In this document: positions 9,564-17,588 of the stretch, piece by piece
How positions within the stretch are numbered: position 1 is the stretch's first letter
How the letters are laid out: the number at the start of each line of letters is the position of its first letter
From: Pseudolactococcus insecticola
Lineage (GTDB): Bacteria > Bacillota > Bacilli > Lactobacillales > Streptococcaceae
Assembly (NCBI RefSeq): GCF_011170065.1
Contig: NZ_BLLH01000004.1
Coordinates: 1 to 64,000, forward strand
Direction: 5' to 3'
DNA: 64,000 bases
Notes under the pieces: generated by a model
What the model saw: only the letters and a program-made list of their open reading frames with translations
Databases searched by the model: none
What the model was told of the DNA's origin: nothing
Position numbers and translations under genes: made by a program

Positions 9564-9822
9564 TCTTTTTTACCTCCTGCAAGGCGCGGTAAGATGAATA
9601 GCCTGATGATTTTTCAAAGTCCCGGTCTAGCTGTTTTTCCTGCATCTTTGACGGCACGACAACTTTGAAGGCTTGATAAGCCGCTAAAAAAGCTTGTTTT
9701 GAGACCTTAGCCTCGTAAAATGCCTCAACTTGATTGAAAAAAGAGATGACCGCTGCCATCTCCTCGCCCGTCCAAGTTAGATCCAGTGGATATTGGTAGC
9801 TCTGATTGCTATTGTTTGTCAT
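9532..9822 (-). CDS. UPF0223 family protein (YktA-like)
   Basis: About 96 residues with the family pattern YPLDLTWTGEEM near the N-terminus and SSGYSSYRALQE near the C-terminus. Function unknown; small and cytosolic. I start at ATG 9822, one base after the spx stop and with GAGG seven bases upstream, in preference to a GTG at 9837 inside spx. It lies between spx and the IMPase gene, an order common in streptococci and lactococci. Confidence 0.85.
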   Translation of the reverse strand: MTNNSNQSYQYPLDLTWTGEEMAAVISFFNQVEAFYEAKVSKQAFLAAYQAFKVVVPSKMQEKQLDRDFEKSSGYSSYRALQEVKKSERDFIKVKA

Positions 9823-9823
9823 C

Positions 9824-10219
9824 TTAGACCTCGGCACTCATGACGTCACGCAACTCTGCTTGACGGTATGAACGCGGCAAAAAAGCACGGATTTCATCTT
9901 CGTTAAAGCCGATTTGCAGCCGTTTGTCATCAACGATGAGCGGGCGTCTCAAAAGACTTGGATGCTCAGAAATCAAGGCAATCAATTGATTTGTCGTGAG
10001 CTCATCTACATCCACGTTCAGTTTTTGGAAAACCTTGCTGCGCGTCGAAATAATGTCCTCAGTGCCATTTTCAGTCTGCGACAAGATCATTTTCAAATCA
10101 TCAGCCGTCAGAGGTTGCGTCAATATATTATGTTCTTTGTAGGCAACATCGTGCCCATCAAGCCATGCACGCGCCTTGCGGCAAGACGTACAAGATGGTG
10201 ACAAATATAAGTTTATCAT
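9824..10219 (-). CDS. spx: Spx-type transcriptional regulator
   Basis: 131 residues of the ArsC/Spx thioredoxin-like family. The redox switch CTSC (Cys10, Cys13) is intact. The region RRPLIVDDKRLQIGFNEDEIRAFLPR matches Spx rather than a true arsenate reductase. Spx binds the RNA polymerase alpha C-terminal domain and redirects transcription during thiol stress. The gene is preceded by an extended -10 promoter inside an inverted repeat shared with the divergent DUF2829 gene. Confidence 0.93.
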   Translation of the reverse strand: MINLYLSPSCTSCRKARAWLDGHDVAYKEHNILTQPLTADDLKMILSQTENGTEDIISTRSKVFQKLNVDVDELTTNQLIALISEHPSLLRRPLIVDDKRLQIGFNEDEIRAFLPRSYRQAELRDVMSAEV

Positions 10220-10246
10220 AGATATCTCACTTTAGAAGTTAGTATT

Positions 10247-10282
10247 ATCTCTATTATACCAAAAATCTGCTATAATAGAGAT
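10247..10282. promoter_or_regulatory. Divergent promoters built as a 12-bp inverted repeat
   Basis: ATCTCTATTATA (10247-10258) and its exact complement TATAATAGAGAT (10271-10282) flank a 12-base centre. Each arm holds a TATAAT -10 with an upstream TG: TGGTATAAT on minus for spx and TGCTATAAT on plus for the DUF2829 gene. The two promoters are therefore mirror images, including their initially transcribed bases. Confidence 0.7.
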
Positions 10283-10522
10283 ATGAATTTTGAACAAATC
10301 TTACCGATACTTAAAAACGGTGGTAAAGCCGTCAGAACTGAAGGCTGGGGCGGTGCTGAAAATTTCGTCAAGCTCTATAACACAATCACACTTGACTCTG
10401 GTGAGACGCTTGACGTGACGCCGTATTTTTTGATCAATGTTGACGGCGAAGGAGAAGGCTACTCTATGTGGAGCCCAACGCCGTGCGATGTTCTCGCAAA
10501 TGACTGGCGTGAGGTTGACTGA
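10283..10522 (+). CDS. DUF2829 family protein
   Basis: 79 residues with the family pattern: N-terminal MNFEQILPILKNGGKAVR, a central Trp-Gly segment, and the C-terminal block MWSPTPCDVLANDW. Proteins of this family are common in Gram-positive genomes and their phages; function unknown. The -10 hexamer ends six bases before the ATG and no Shine-Dalgarno is present, so the transcript should be leaderless. It is followed two bases later by the SDR start, suggesting co-transcription. Confidence 0.85.
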   Translation: MNFEQILPILKNGGKAVRTEGWGGAENFVKLYNTITLDSGETLDVTPYFLINVDGEGEGYSMWSPTPCDVLANDWREVD

Positions 10523-10524
10523 TT

Positions 10525-11295
10525 TTGAGTTCACCTAAACTAAAGCAACTTGGACAACTACTGCGACCCGCTAAAAAAGCCGTTGCTGCAAGAAAGGTAC
10601 TCGTAACAGGCTGTGCTTCAGGCATTGGTCAGGCACAAGCTCAGTATTTTCTTGAAAATGGCGATCTGGTTTGGGGCGTCGATCAAAATACACCCAAAAA
10701 TATCGGCCATCTTGACTTTTCATTTGTCAAGGCAGATCTGACAGGTGATCTGACGGCTCTTTTCGCACGATTACCTAGGCACTTTGACATCATCTGTAAT
10801 ACAGCTGGCGTTTTAGACGACTACAAGCCTTTACTTGAGACGTCAGAGGCTGAGTTTTCAGCGATATGGTCTACCAATCTCTTGTCTGTCATTCAGATCA
10901 CGCGTCATTTTTTGCCACAGATGATTGCAGAAAAATCAGGCGTTCTCATCAATATGTGCTCAATTGCAAGCTTCGTGGCTGGCGGTGGCGGTGCTGCCTA
11001 CACAACGTCGAAGCACGCCCTTGCTGGATTCACCCGCCAATTAGCGCTTGACTATGCTCAAGATGGCGTTCAAATTTTCGGCATCGCACCAGGCGCCGTC
11101 AAAACGTCGATGAATCAAAAAGATTTTGATGAAAACGGCGGCAAAATGGCCGACTGGGTCGCTAGTGAAACACCAGTTGGCAGATGGGCTGAACCATCAG
11201 AAGTCGCTGAATTGACAGGGTTTCTAGCCTCAGGCAAGGCAAGCTATATGCACGGTCAAATCGTCAAAATAGACGGTGGATGGACGCTCAAATAA
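10525..11295 (+). CDS. Short-chain dehydrogenase/reductase (3-oxoacyl-ACP reductase-like)
   Basis: 256 residues with the classical SDR layout: TGCASGIGQ cofactor loop near residue 29, NTAG near residue 92, catalytic Ser in MCSIAS, and YTTSK (catalytic Tyr-Lys) near residue 155, then PGAVKTSM. The acidic residue after the second strand (GVDQ) suggests NAD rather than NADP. The substrate is not predictable; the name 3-oxoacyl reductase is only by resemblance. It starts at TTG 10525, two bases after the DUF2829 stop, with GAGG about 10 bases upstream. The N-terminal 20 residues are a basic extension. Confidence 0.85.
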   Translation: MSSPKLKQLGQLLRPAKKAVAARKVLVTGCASGIGQAQAQYFLENGDLVWGVDQNTPKNIGHLDFSFVKADLTGDLTALFARLPRHFDIICNTAGVLDDYKPLLETSEAEFSAIWSTNLLSVIQITRHFLPQMIAEKSGVLINMCSIASFVAGGGGAAYTTSKHALAGFTRQLALDYAQDGVQIFGIAPGAVKTSMNQKDFDENGGKMADWVASETPVGRWAEPSEVAELTGFLASGKASYMHGQIVKIDGGWTLK

Positions 11296-11296
11296 G

Positions 11297-11330
11297 AAAA
11301 GAGATCAGATAAGCATCTGACCTCTTTTTA
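11297..11330. terminator. Bidirectional terminator
   Basis: AAAAGAGATCAGAT pairs with ATCTGACCTCTTTT around a four-base loop, with T-runs on both strands. It serves the SDR gene and the convergent folate operon. Confidence 0.85.
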
Positions 11331-11332
11331 TC

Positions 11333-12772
11333 TCATCTCGCATGTTTCAAAATTTCAACAAAGCTTGTCATCTGACGGGCAGATTTGACATCGTGCACGC
11401 GTAATATTTTCGCACCGCGCCGATACATCTCAGTTGCAGCGACAAGCGACAGGTCTGCACGTGCTTCTTTTGGCAGGTCAAATAAGAATTTCCCCCAGCC
11501 CTTGTTTGCGACAGCAGTCATGATTGGTCGCTTAAAAGGTGTCAGATTGCCCACGGTATTCATCATGGCTAGGTCCTGTCTGACGTCTGAGTTTTTCGAG
11601 TAACCAACCCCAGGATCAAGTGCAATCCGTTCTCGTGCAACTCCCGCTGCTTCAAGACTTGCTAGATTTTCCTGAAACCAAGTAATCATCTCTTGACTAA
11701 TATCCGGGCTAAGCTCCGTTTCGCGAGGATTGAACATGGTCAGCAAACCCACTTGCGTCTTTGCCATCAGCTCGAGTTTTCGGGCATCATCTGTAAATCC
11801 GTTGACGTCGTTAATGATGTCAGCACCTGCTGCAATCGCTGCAACCATGACCTCATATTTATAAGTATCAACGGCAACCACAGCATAGGGATGCACTTTT
11901 TTGATACCTGCGATCACGGGTACAATGCGCGCAATCTCATCTTCAACCGTAAGTGGCGTAAAACCTGGACGCGTGGTCTGACCGCCAACCTCGACAACAT
12001 CTGCGCCGTCAGCCAATTGTTGCGTGGCTTGGGCCAATGACTCAGCAAGACCGCCGACCAATTCACCATTGTAAAATGACTCCGGACTCACGTTTAAAAT
12101 CCCGTAGATAATGCCTGTTTCCTGCGTCAACTCGTGACCATTGGCCTGCCAGACGATGTCGTCATCTTGTAGCTTGGCAATAAGTTTCTTGACTGCCCGA
12201 CCACGATGCTGATAGTTAAGCTGTTCAACCACAGTCAACTCGGCAAATGTCTTGCCCGTTTCTGTGACAAAAATCTCATCTAAGCCTTGACCAAACGTCC
12301 CACGAATACCATCAGAAATCATACTGCCACCATGGCCTTCTACTGTCAGAACACGTGCATTACCAGGCGTCATCAGAACCAATACAGCCGACATGTAGGC
12401 GCTACGATCTGATATGGTCGCATTATCTGCATACAAATCTAGGACATATTGATTTTCCTCGGCGGTTGTTTTGAGACCCAGCGCCTGGAATTCACGCGCT
12501 GTCTCTAAGCCAAATCGATCAGAAAAAGCCTGCAAAAACATCCCAGAATCATCAGCCAGCACATAGTCATCTGGCAACAAATCATGGATAAACGCCGCTT
12601 TAACCGTAGCATTTTTGACTTGATCATCTGTCGTCTCATCTGGAAATGTTTGTGGTGCGAGTACCTCACGATAATTGATCAGCTCAAGGCCGTATAGCTC
12701 GAAAAAACTTGCCAGATCAGCTGTTTTAGCTGAATTATTTGATGCAAATATGATCCGTTTGGGTAGCGTCAT
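11333..12772 (-). CDS. folP: Fusion: Ham1/RdgB NTP pyrophosphatase + dihydropteroate synthase
   Basis: 479 residues in one frame. Residues 1 to about 205 are a Ham1/RdgB-type nucleotide pyrophosphatase: FASNNSAKTADL near residue 9, DDSGMFLQAF near residue 73, GTFGQGLDEIF near residue 158. Residues about 213-479 are dihydropteroate synthase: GILNVSPESFYNGE, GGQTTRPG, VDTYK, INDVNGF, DPGVGYSKN, and ILRVHDVKSARQM at the end. DHPS joins p-aminobenzoate to hydroxymethyl-dihydropterin pyrophosphate and is the sulfonamide target. The usual SRK loop is replaced by ANKGWGKF and the usual MH motif by MF, so the DHPS half is divergent. It overlaps folE by four bases (ATGA). The pyrophosphatase half may act on dihydroneopterin triphosphate (see findings). 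Confidence 0.9.
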   Translation of the reverse strand: MTLPKRIIFASNNSAKTADLASFFELYGLELINYREVLAPQTFPDETTDDQVKNATVKAAFIHDLLPDDYVLADDSGMFLQAFSDRFGLETAREFQALGLKTTAEENQYVLDLYADNATISDRSAYMSAVLVLMTPGNARVLTVEGHGGSMISDGIRGTFGQGLDEIFVTETGKTFAELTVVEQLNYQHRGRAVKKLIAKLQDDDIVWQANGHELTQETGIIYGILNVSPESFYNGELVGGLAESLAQATQQLADGADVVEVGGQTTRPGFTPLTVEDEIARIVPVIAGIKKVHPYAVVAVDTYKYEVMVAAIAAGADIINDVNGFTDDARKLELMAKTQVGLLTMFNPRETELSPDISQEMITWFQENLASLEAAGVARERIALDPGVGYSKNSDVRQDLAMMNTVGNLTPFKRPIMTAVANKGWGKFLFDLPKEARADLSLVAATEMYRRGAKILRVHDVKSARQMTSFVEILKHAR

Positions 12773-13344
12773 TTGAGGCTACCTCGCAGACTAAACTCCT
12801 GGCGCAGCAAGGCATCTGTTTTCAGACTGCCTTTGTAAAGGCTTGTCCGTGTGATCGTCCCAGGTTGATTGATGCCACGCATCTCCATGCACATGTGCTC
12901 TGCCTCAACCAATACCGCCACGCCTTTCGGATGCGTGATGCGCTCAAGCTCTGACGAGATAAGCGCCGTTAGATTTTCCTGCACACTTGGCCTGCGTGCT
13001 GCCCAGTCAACCAGCCGCGGAATCTTACTCAGTCCGATGATTTCTCCGTCAGGCACATAACCCACGCTCACACGACCCTTAAATGGCAGCAAATGGTGTT
13101 CACACATAGAGTAAAAAGGAATCCCGCTCACAACCACCATATCCGTGTCTTGATCTGTCGGAAAAAGTTTATAATTGTCAAAATGCGTCTGACCAGTCGA
13201 GGCGAAAATCTCCGCATAGGCCTTAGCAACACGGTCTGGCGTCTCAAGCAATCCGTCGCGCGCGGGATCATCACCAATGGCTGCAAGTAAATCTCGCGTC
13301 CCAGCTTTTAATGTCTCAAAATTATCGTCAGAAAAAGTTTTCAT
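12769..13344 (-). CDS. folE: GTP cyclohydrolase I
   Basis: 191 residues. It opens GTP to 7,8-dihydroneopterin triphosphate, the first step of folate synthesis. Zinc ligands and active site are visible in MCEHHLLPFKGR near residue 80 and in HMCMEMRG near residue 150, and the family block GLSKIPRLVDWAARRPSVQE is intact. Unlike Lactococcus lactis, in which folK and folE are described as one fused gene, here they are separate genes 27 bases apart. It overlaps the downstream fusion gene by four bases. Confidence 0.96.
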   Translation of the reverse strand: MKTFSDDNFETLKAGTRDLLAAIGDDPARDGLLETPDRVAKAYAEIFASTGQTHFDNYKLFPTDQDTDMVVVSGIPFYSMCEHHLLPFKGRVSVGYVPDGEIIGLSKIPRLVDWAARRPSVQENLTALISSELERITHPKGVAVLVEAEHMCMEMRGINQPGTITRTSLYKGSLKTDALLRQEFSLRGSLK

Positions 13345-13371
13345 ATCATGCTTTCTAAAAATTTCTAAAAT

Positions 13372-13878
13372 TCACTCAGGAATCGTGAGTTGATAAGGTG
13401 TCGCGCGGACCCAATTTTCGTCAGAAGTCGTTTGCAGCAGCTGCTCACTAAGTGTGACGACACGGTCATCAGAAATCTGTTCTGCAACATCTAACAAAGG
13501 TTGCAGAACAAAACGACGATTAGCAAGCTCACGATGCGGTATGCTCAAACGCTCACTCGTCAGATTGACGCCACCAAATAACAAAATATCCAAATCAATC
13601 GTGCGCGGTCCCCAATGCACCGTTTTTACTCGTTTCATCGCCTTTTCAATCGCCTGCGTTTTGTCTAGCAACTGCTCTGGAGTCACCTCTTTTGCTACCT
13701 CAAGCACAAGCGTAATGTTGTAAAAATCGTCTTGAATCACTAGACCAACAGGCTCAGTTTCATAGACTTTTGACACGCCTAGCACATCAAAATCTGCTGC
13801 CAATCGCACAACTGCTTCTTGTAAATTAGCAAGTCTGTCACCTAGATTTGTCCCAATGCTGAGGTAAACTTTCGTCAT
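13372..13878 (-). CDS. folK: 6-hydroxymethyl-7,8-dihydropterin pyrophosphokinase
   Basis: 168 residues. It transfers pyrophosphate from ATP to hydroxymethyl-dihydropterin, giving the direct DHPS substrate. The N-terminal YLSIGTNLGDR motif, the catalytic core GPRTIDLDILLFG near residue 90 and the IPHRELANRRFVLQPL block are all intact. It is the second gene of the folB-folK-folE-folP operon, 24 bases after folB. Confidence 0.96.
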   Translation of the reverse strand: MTKVYLSIGTNLGDRLANLQEAVVRLAADFDVLGVSKVYETEPVGLVIQDDFYNITLVLEVAKEVTPEQLLDKTQAIEKAMKRVKTVHWGPRTIDLDILLFGGVNLTSERLSIPHRELANRRFVLQPLLDVAEQISDDRVVTLSEQLLQTTSDENWVRATPYQLTIPE

Positions 13879-13902
13879 GACTATCCTTTCATTTGTTGCG
13901 TG

Positions 13903-14271
13903 TTAAGCCAGGTCGTTTTTCCCTGACACCGTGATGATGATGTCATCAAAGACACCCGCAATCGGCACAGAATACTTTTTAACCGAGAGCTCTATTTCTT
14001 CCGCCATCGAAAATGCTTGCAGGAGCTGTGTGAGTGTCCCGTTTGCTAGCGACTCCATAAGATTAAAATCATGCGTCGTCACATAGTTTTCAATAACATC
14101 AAACACCGCTGCGTAGGAAATCGTGGTCGCAAGGTCATCATCCTTAACCAAATGCTCGATGTCATAAATCACACATACATCAACCGAAATCTGCTGACCC
14201 AGCTTTTTTTCCTCAGCAAATACACCATTGTGCGTGTAAAACCGCATATTTGTTATCTCAATCTTGCCCAT
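13903..14271 (-). CDS. folB: Dihydroneopterin aldolase
   Basis: About 122 residues, the normal FolB size. It splits dihydroneopterin to hydroxymethyl-dihydropterin and glycolaldehyde. The N-terminal motif MRFYTHNGVFAEEKKLGQ supplies the pterin-binding region, and the C-terminal VKKYSVP block holds the catalytic lysine region. I use ATG 14271, with AGGTGG just upstream, rather than a TTG at 14307. It is the first gene of the folate operon. A 12-codon frame with its own Shine-Dalgarno precedes it. Confidence 0.93.
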   Translation of the reverse strand: MGKIEITNMRFYTHNGVFAEEKKLGQQISVDVCVIYDIEHLVKDDDLATTISYAAVFDVIENYVTTHDFNLMESLANGTLTQLLQAFSMAEEIELSVKKYSVPIAGVFDDIIITVSGKNDLA

Positions 14272-14290
14272 GAGCCACCTAGTTTTCGTT

Positions 14291-14329
14291 TTATTGTAAG
14301 CAGGCAAACGATGAAAATAGTGTTCCCAT
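14291..14329 (-). CDS. Candidate 12-residue upstream peptide of the folate operon
   Basis: The minus-strand frame MGTLFSSFACLQ ends in TAA. AGGTGG stands nine bases before its ATG, as good a ribosome-binding site as that of folB itself. It ends 19 bases before the folB start. It has no run of one amino acid that would suggest classical attenuation. Translation is an inference from the Shine-Dalgarno spacing. Confidence 0.35.
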   Translation of the reverse strand: MGTLFSSFACLQ

Positions 14330-14383
14330 TTTCAAAGTCCACCTAAACTATTATTACTATTTTATCACATTTTTCAAAAGAAA

Positions 14384-14412
14384 AAAATCCCAGCGGAAAC
14401 TGAGATTTTTAG
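14384..14412 (-). terminator. Terminator of rpsO
   Basis: On the minus strand AAAATCTCAG pairs with CTGGGATTTT (one G-U) and a T-run follows. It lies just after the rpsO stop at 14417. Confidence 0.8.
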
Positions 14413-14416
14413 CATC

Positions 14417-14686
14417 TTAACGACGAAGACCAAGTGAAGAAATCAATTCGCGGTAACGTGGAATATCTTTTTGACGCAGATATGACAAGAGGTTACGACG
14501 GTGACCGATCTTTTTCATCAAACCACGGTAAGTTGCGTGGTCTTTTTTATGATTTTGGATGTGTTCGTTGAGGTGGTTGATTTCCCAAGTCAATACAGCG
14601 ATTTGGACTTCAGGTGAACCAGTGTCCCCTTCAGTACGTGCGTATTGGTTGATGATTTCAGTTTTTTTCTCTTTTGAGATTGCCAT
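14417..14686 (-). CDS. rpsO: 30S ribosomal protein S15
   Basis: 89 residues, the exact family size. Typical blocks are [23 protein letters not shown] and the rRNA-binding HRNLLSYLR motif near residue 62. It binds the central domain of 16S rRNA early in subunit assembly. It is monocistronic, with a strong promoter, a structured leader of about 90 nt and its own terminator. Confidence 0.98.
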   Translation of the reverse strand: MAISKEKKTEIINQYARTEGDTGSPEVQIAVLTWEINHLNEHIQNHKKDHATYRGLMKKIGHRRNLLSYLRQKDIPRYRELISSLGLRR

Positions 14687-14778
14687 TGTGTTTCTCCTTT
14701 TCGAGCTGAGCTCTTATTTTAATGCTGTTTCCGTGCAAGACGTTTGGCATATCGCCAAGCTCAGAGACAGTTGGTACT
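14687..14778 (-). promoter_or_regulatory. Structured rpsO leader, probable S15 autoregulatory element
   Basis: In the minus-strand transcript CTGAGC (14759-14764) can pair with GCTCAG (14706-14711), which lies just before the AAAGGAG ribosome-binding site. Inside is a perfect TTGGC-GATAT-GCCAA hairpin (14744-14758) and a second region able to fold. The outer helix plus inner arms resembles the multi-helix junctions that S15 binds in other bacteria. No covariation was tested. Confidence 0.55.
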
Positions 14779-14784
14779 CTATCT

Positions 14785-14812
14785 ATTATACCGATTTTTT
14801 AAAATCTGTCAA
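14785..14812 (-). promoter_or_regulatory. Strong promoter of rpsO
   Basis: On the minus strand there is a perfect TTGACA (14807-14812), a 16-base spacer and a perfect TATAAT (14785-14790). It starts about 20 bases after the pknB stop. Confidence 0.85.
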
Positions 14813-14831
14813 GCCTACTTACTCAAAGTGA

Positions 14832-16790
14832 TCAGCCACCATTTGCATCAGATGACGACGTTGTCGTGTCTGATGTGGTTGGCGCAGACGATGAAGACTG
14901 GGTTGTTGTACTTTGGACGGCGCTTTCCGATGATGCCGCTGATTCTGACGATGCCGCTGATTCTGACTGACTCTTGCTCTCAGATGCAGATTCTGAGGCA
15001 GATTCTGAGGCAGCATCAGCTGCTGATTGGCTGGCTGAGGCCGCATCATATTCCAGGACTTTCAACACGATTTTTGTGCTAGTCGCCTTGAAGCTTTCAC
15101 CTTCTGCAGGTATTGAGCCAATGACATAGTTATCAGAAGCCATGTCAGGTGTTGATACCGGTTCAATCGTGATGTTATCCTCGGGCACGCCTAAGTTTTC
15201 TAACTCAGCCTTGAGTGCCGTTGCCGTTTTAGTACTTAGATTACCATTAAGATAAGTCGGCATGACAACTTCATTACCTTCTGACACTTCAAACGTAATA
15301 TTATCTGTACCGTCTAAATCAAGCAATTGACCTTTTTTAGGCGTTTGCTTGATGATTTTTCCAGCCTCAATTGTATCTGATTTTACTTCTTTTTTGACGA
15401 TACGTGATTCATCAACGCCATATTTCAGCATCAAGTCATCAATCGCATCATCCACTGACTTGCCAACGTAGTTTTTAAGCTTGATGACATTGCCTCCTTG
15501 TGAGACGTAAAGATTGATCGTAGCACCTTGTTTTTTGATGGTCTTTGCAGCAGGGCTGGTCCTTGTGACCTTACCTTTACTGACGTCTGCGCTCATCTCC
15601 GTGATTTCTTGACCGACTTTGAGTTTTTTATCCGAAAGTAGCGCTTTAGCCTGCGAAACAGTCATGCCGCTGACATCTGGCACTTTCACTTCTTTTGGTG
15701 TGGTCAAGATCAGAGCTGCAACAGCTGCTACCAAAACGGCAACAATAATACCACCAACAAGTAAGCCTTTAGGTATTTTTCTTTTCTTATTTTTTGATGA
15801 CGCAACCAGTGGTTCAACGCCATCAGTCTGCCCGTCGTGCGTGTCCTGATTTACTGTTTGGATGAGTTTATCTGTATTTCCGTTATCAGGTATCATGATC
15901 CGCGGCATCGGTTTAGTCGCATCAGGATCTTCGACAAAGCTAAGTTTCGGATCATGCGCCCGATCAGCGCTCAGCGCTGTATCCAGATCTCGCTGCATGT
16001 CTGTTGCAGTCGCATAGCGGTCTGAGAGTTTCTTCGCCGTTGCTTTGATGACCACATTTTCCATCGCCTGAGGGACGTTTTTGTTTTGATTGATAATGCT
16101 TGGCAGGTTTTCTTGAAAATGTTTGAGGGCGATGGTAACTGCGCTATCGCCGTCAAAAGGGATCTTTCCTGTCAACATCTCATAGACGATGATGCCAATC
16201 GCATACAAATCACTCTGAGGCGTCGCATTGCTACCACGTGCCTGCTCAGGACTGAGATAATGCACTGAGCCAAACATCGAGTTTGTCTGCGTCAAAGACG
16301 TTTCTGACAAGGCTTTTGCAATACCAAAATCCGTGACTTTAGCCGTACCATCTTTTGTGATCAGGATATTTTGCGGTTTCAGATCTCTGTGAATGATGCC
16401 ACTATTGTGCGCTAGTGCCATAGCCGCTAAGATTTCATCGCCAATACGCACCACTTCTTCATTCGCAAGTGGCGCATGTTCGTTAATATATTGCTTGAGC
16501 GTCAAGCCATCGACATATTCCATGACGATATATTGCTGATCATCTGCATCGCCAACGTCTGAAATACCCACGATATTAGGATGGCTGAGTTCAGCCATGG
16601 CATAGGCTTCACGCTGAAAACGTGCGATAGCGATCGCATCATTTTCAAAGTTTGAACGCAAGATTTTAATGGCAACTTGGCGGTTATCTAGGTAAGTATC
16701 CTCAGCCAGATAGACATTTGCCATGCCGCCTCTGCCGATTTCTTTGATGACCTTATAGCGCTCTGCGTAAATTTTTCCGATTTGTATCAT
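14832..16790 (-). CDS. pknB: PASTA-domain Ser/Thr protein kinase
   Basis: 652 residues. The kinase domain (about 12-272) has GRGGMANVY, the VAIK lysine, HRDLKPQNI and DFG. A basic stretch and one transmembrane helix lie near 340-366. Three extracellular PASTA domains follow (the first begins [10 protein letters not shown]). The last 60 or so residues are an unusual Ser/Ala/Thr-rich tail. Such kinases sense peptidoglycan fragments and control wall growth and division. The cognate phosphatase lies directly upstream, three bases away. Confidence 0.96.
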   Translation of the reverse strand: MIQIGKIYAERYKVIKEIGRGGMANVYLAEDTYLDNRQVAIKILRSNFENDAIAIARFQREAYAMAELSHPNIVGISDVGDADDQQYIVMEYVDGLTLKQYINEHAPLANEEVVRIGDEILAAMALAHNSGIIHRDLKPQNILITKDGTAKVTDFGIAKALSETSLTQTNSMFGSVHYLSPEQARGSNATPQSDLYAIGIIVYEMLTGKIPFDGDSAVTIALKHFQENLPSIINQNKNVPQAMENVVIKATAKKLSDRYATATDMQRDLDTALSADRAHDPKLSFVEDPDATKPMPRIMIPDNGNTDKLIQTVNQDTHDGQTDGVEPLVASSKNKKRKIPKGLLVGGIIVAVLVAAVAALILTTPKEVKVPDVSGMTVSQAKALLSDKKLKVGQEITEMSADVSKGKVTRTSPAAKTIKKQGATINLYVSQGGNVIKLKNYVGKSVDDAIDDLMLKYGVDESRIVKKEVKSDTIEAGKIIKQTPKKGQLLDLDGTDNITFEVSEGNEVVMPTYLNGNLSTKTATALKAELENLGVPEDNITIEPVSTPDMASDNYVIGSIPAEGESFKATSTKIVLKVLEYDAASASQSAADAASESASESASESKSQSESAASSESAASSESAVQSTTTQSSSSAPTTSDTTTSSSDANGG

Positions 16791-16793
16791 CTT

Positions 16794-17540
16794 TTACAGG
16801 TCTCCTTGGTCAAACTTGACTAAAACTACCGTGATGTTATCCAAACCGCCATTGCTATTTGCTAGACCGACAAGCGCATCCGTTTGCCCATCAAGCGCAA
16901 TGTCATTTTCGACAATACCAATAATTTCCTGTTCTGACACCATATTTGTCAGACCGTCAGAACTCATGATGATGACATCGTTTGCATCTATCTCTAGCGT
17001 CAATGTATCTACATCAACATCAGTCGGTTGACCAAGTGAACGTGTGATAATATTTTTATTAGGATGGCTTTCAGCCTCATCAGCTGTGATTTCACCTGCA
17101 TCAACAAGCTCCTGAACCAGAGAATGATCCCGTGTGATACGGATCAACTCATTGTTTCTGATAACTTGTGTGCGAGAATCGCCGACGTGAGCACTTACAA
17201 TCTGATGCTTTTGCACCACAACTGCCTCAAGCGTCGTTCCCATGCCCTTGTAGTCGTCCAATTTGCCAAGATTTGCGATATTTTCATTTTCTGCACGAAT
17301 TTGTGCGCGCAGCCAAGCTTCAATCTCGTCTGAATCACTATCAACTGTGAAATCAGTCGCTGCCCAAGCCCTGCCCAGATCTTCAACTGTCAGCTTACTT
17401 GCGACATTACCAGCCTTGTGCCCGCCCATACCATCAGCAAGCAGAAAAATCCGCTCACCTTGTGTATTGACAAAAGTGTCGGCGTAATCCTGATTGTTGG
17501 TGCGTTTTTGCCCAACGTCTGACAAAATACTGTACTTCAT
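16794..17540 (-). CDS. pppL: PP2C-type protein Ser/Thr phosphatase
   Basis: 248 residues. Metal-binding motifs of bacterial PP2C enzymes are intact: the N-terminal SDVGQKRTNNQD, LLADGMGGHKAGN near residue 35, HVGDSR near residue 118, MSSDGLTNMV near residue 190 and GGLDNITVV at the end. It removes phosphates placed by the PASTA kinase encoded immediately downstream. The pair is co-transcribed, as in other Firmicutes. Confidence 0.95.
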   Translation of the reverse strand: MKYSILSDVGQKRTNNQDYADTFVNTQGERIFLLADGMGGHKAGNVASKLTVEDLGRAWAATDFTVDSDSDEIEAWLRAQIRAENENIANLGKLDDYKGMGTTLEAVVVQKHQIVSAHVGDSRTQVIRNNELIRITRDHSLVQELVDAGEITADEAESHPNKNIITRSLGQPTDVDVDTLTLEIDANDVIIMSSDGLTNMVSEQEIIGIVENDIALDGQTDALVGLANSNGGLDNITVVLVKFDQGDL

Positions 17541-17588
17541 TTAGTTCCTCTTTGTGAGTCGAAAACACATGCTCCCGACATTTTCAGA

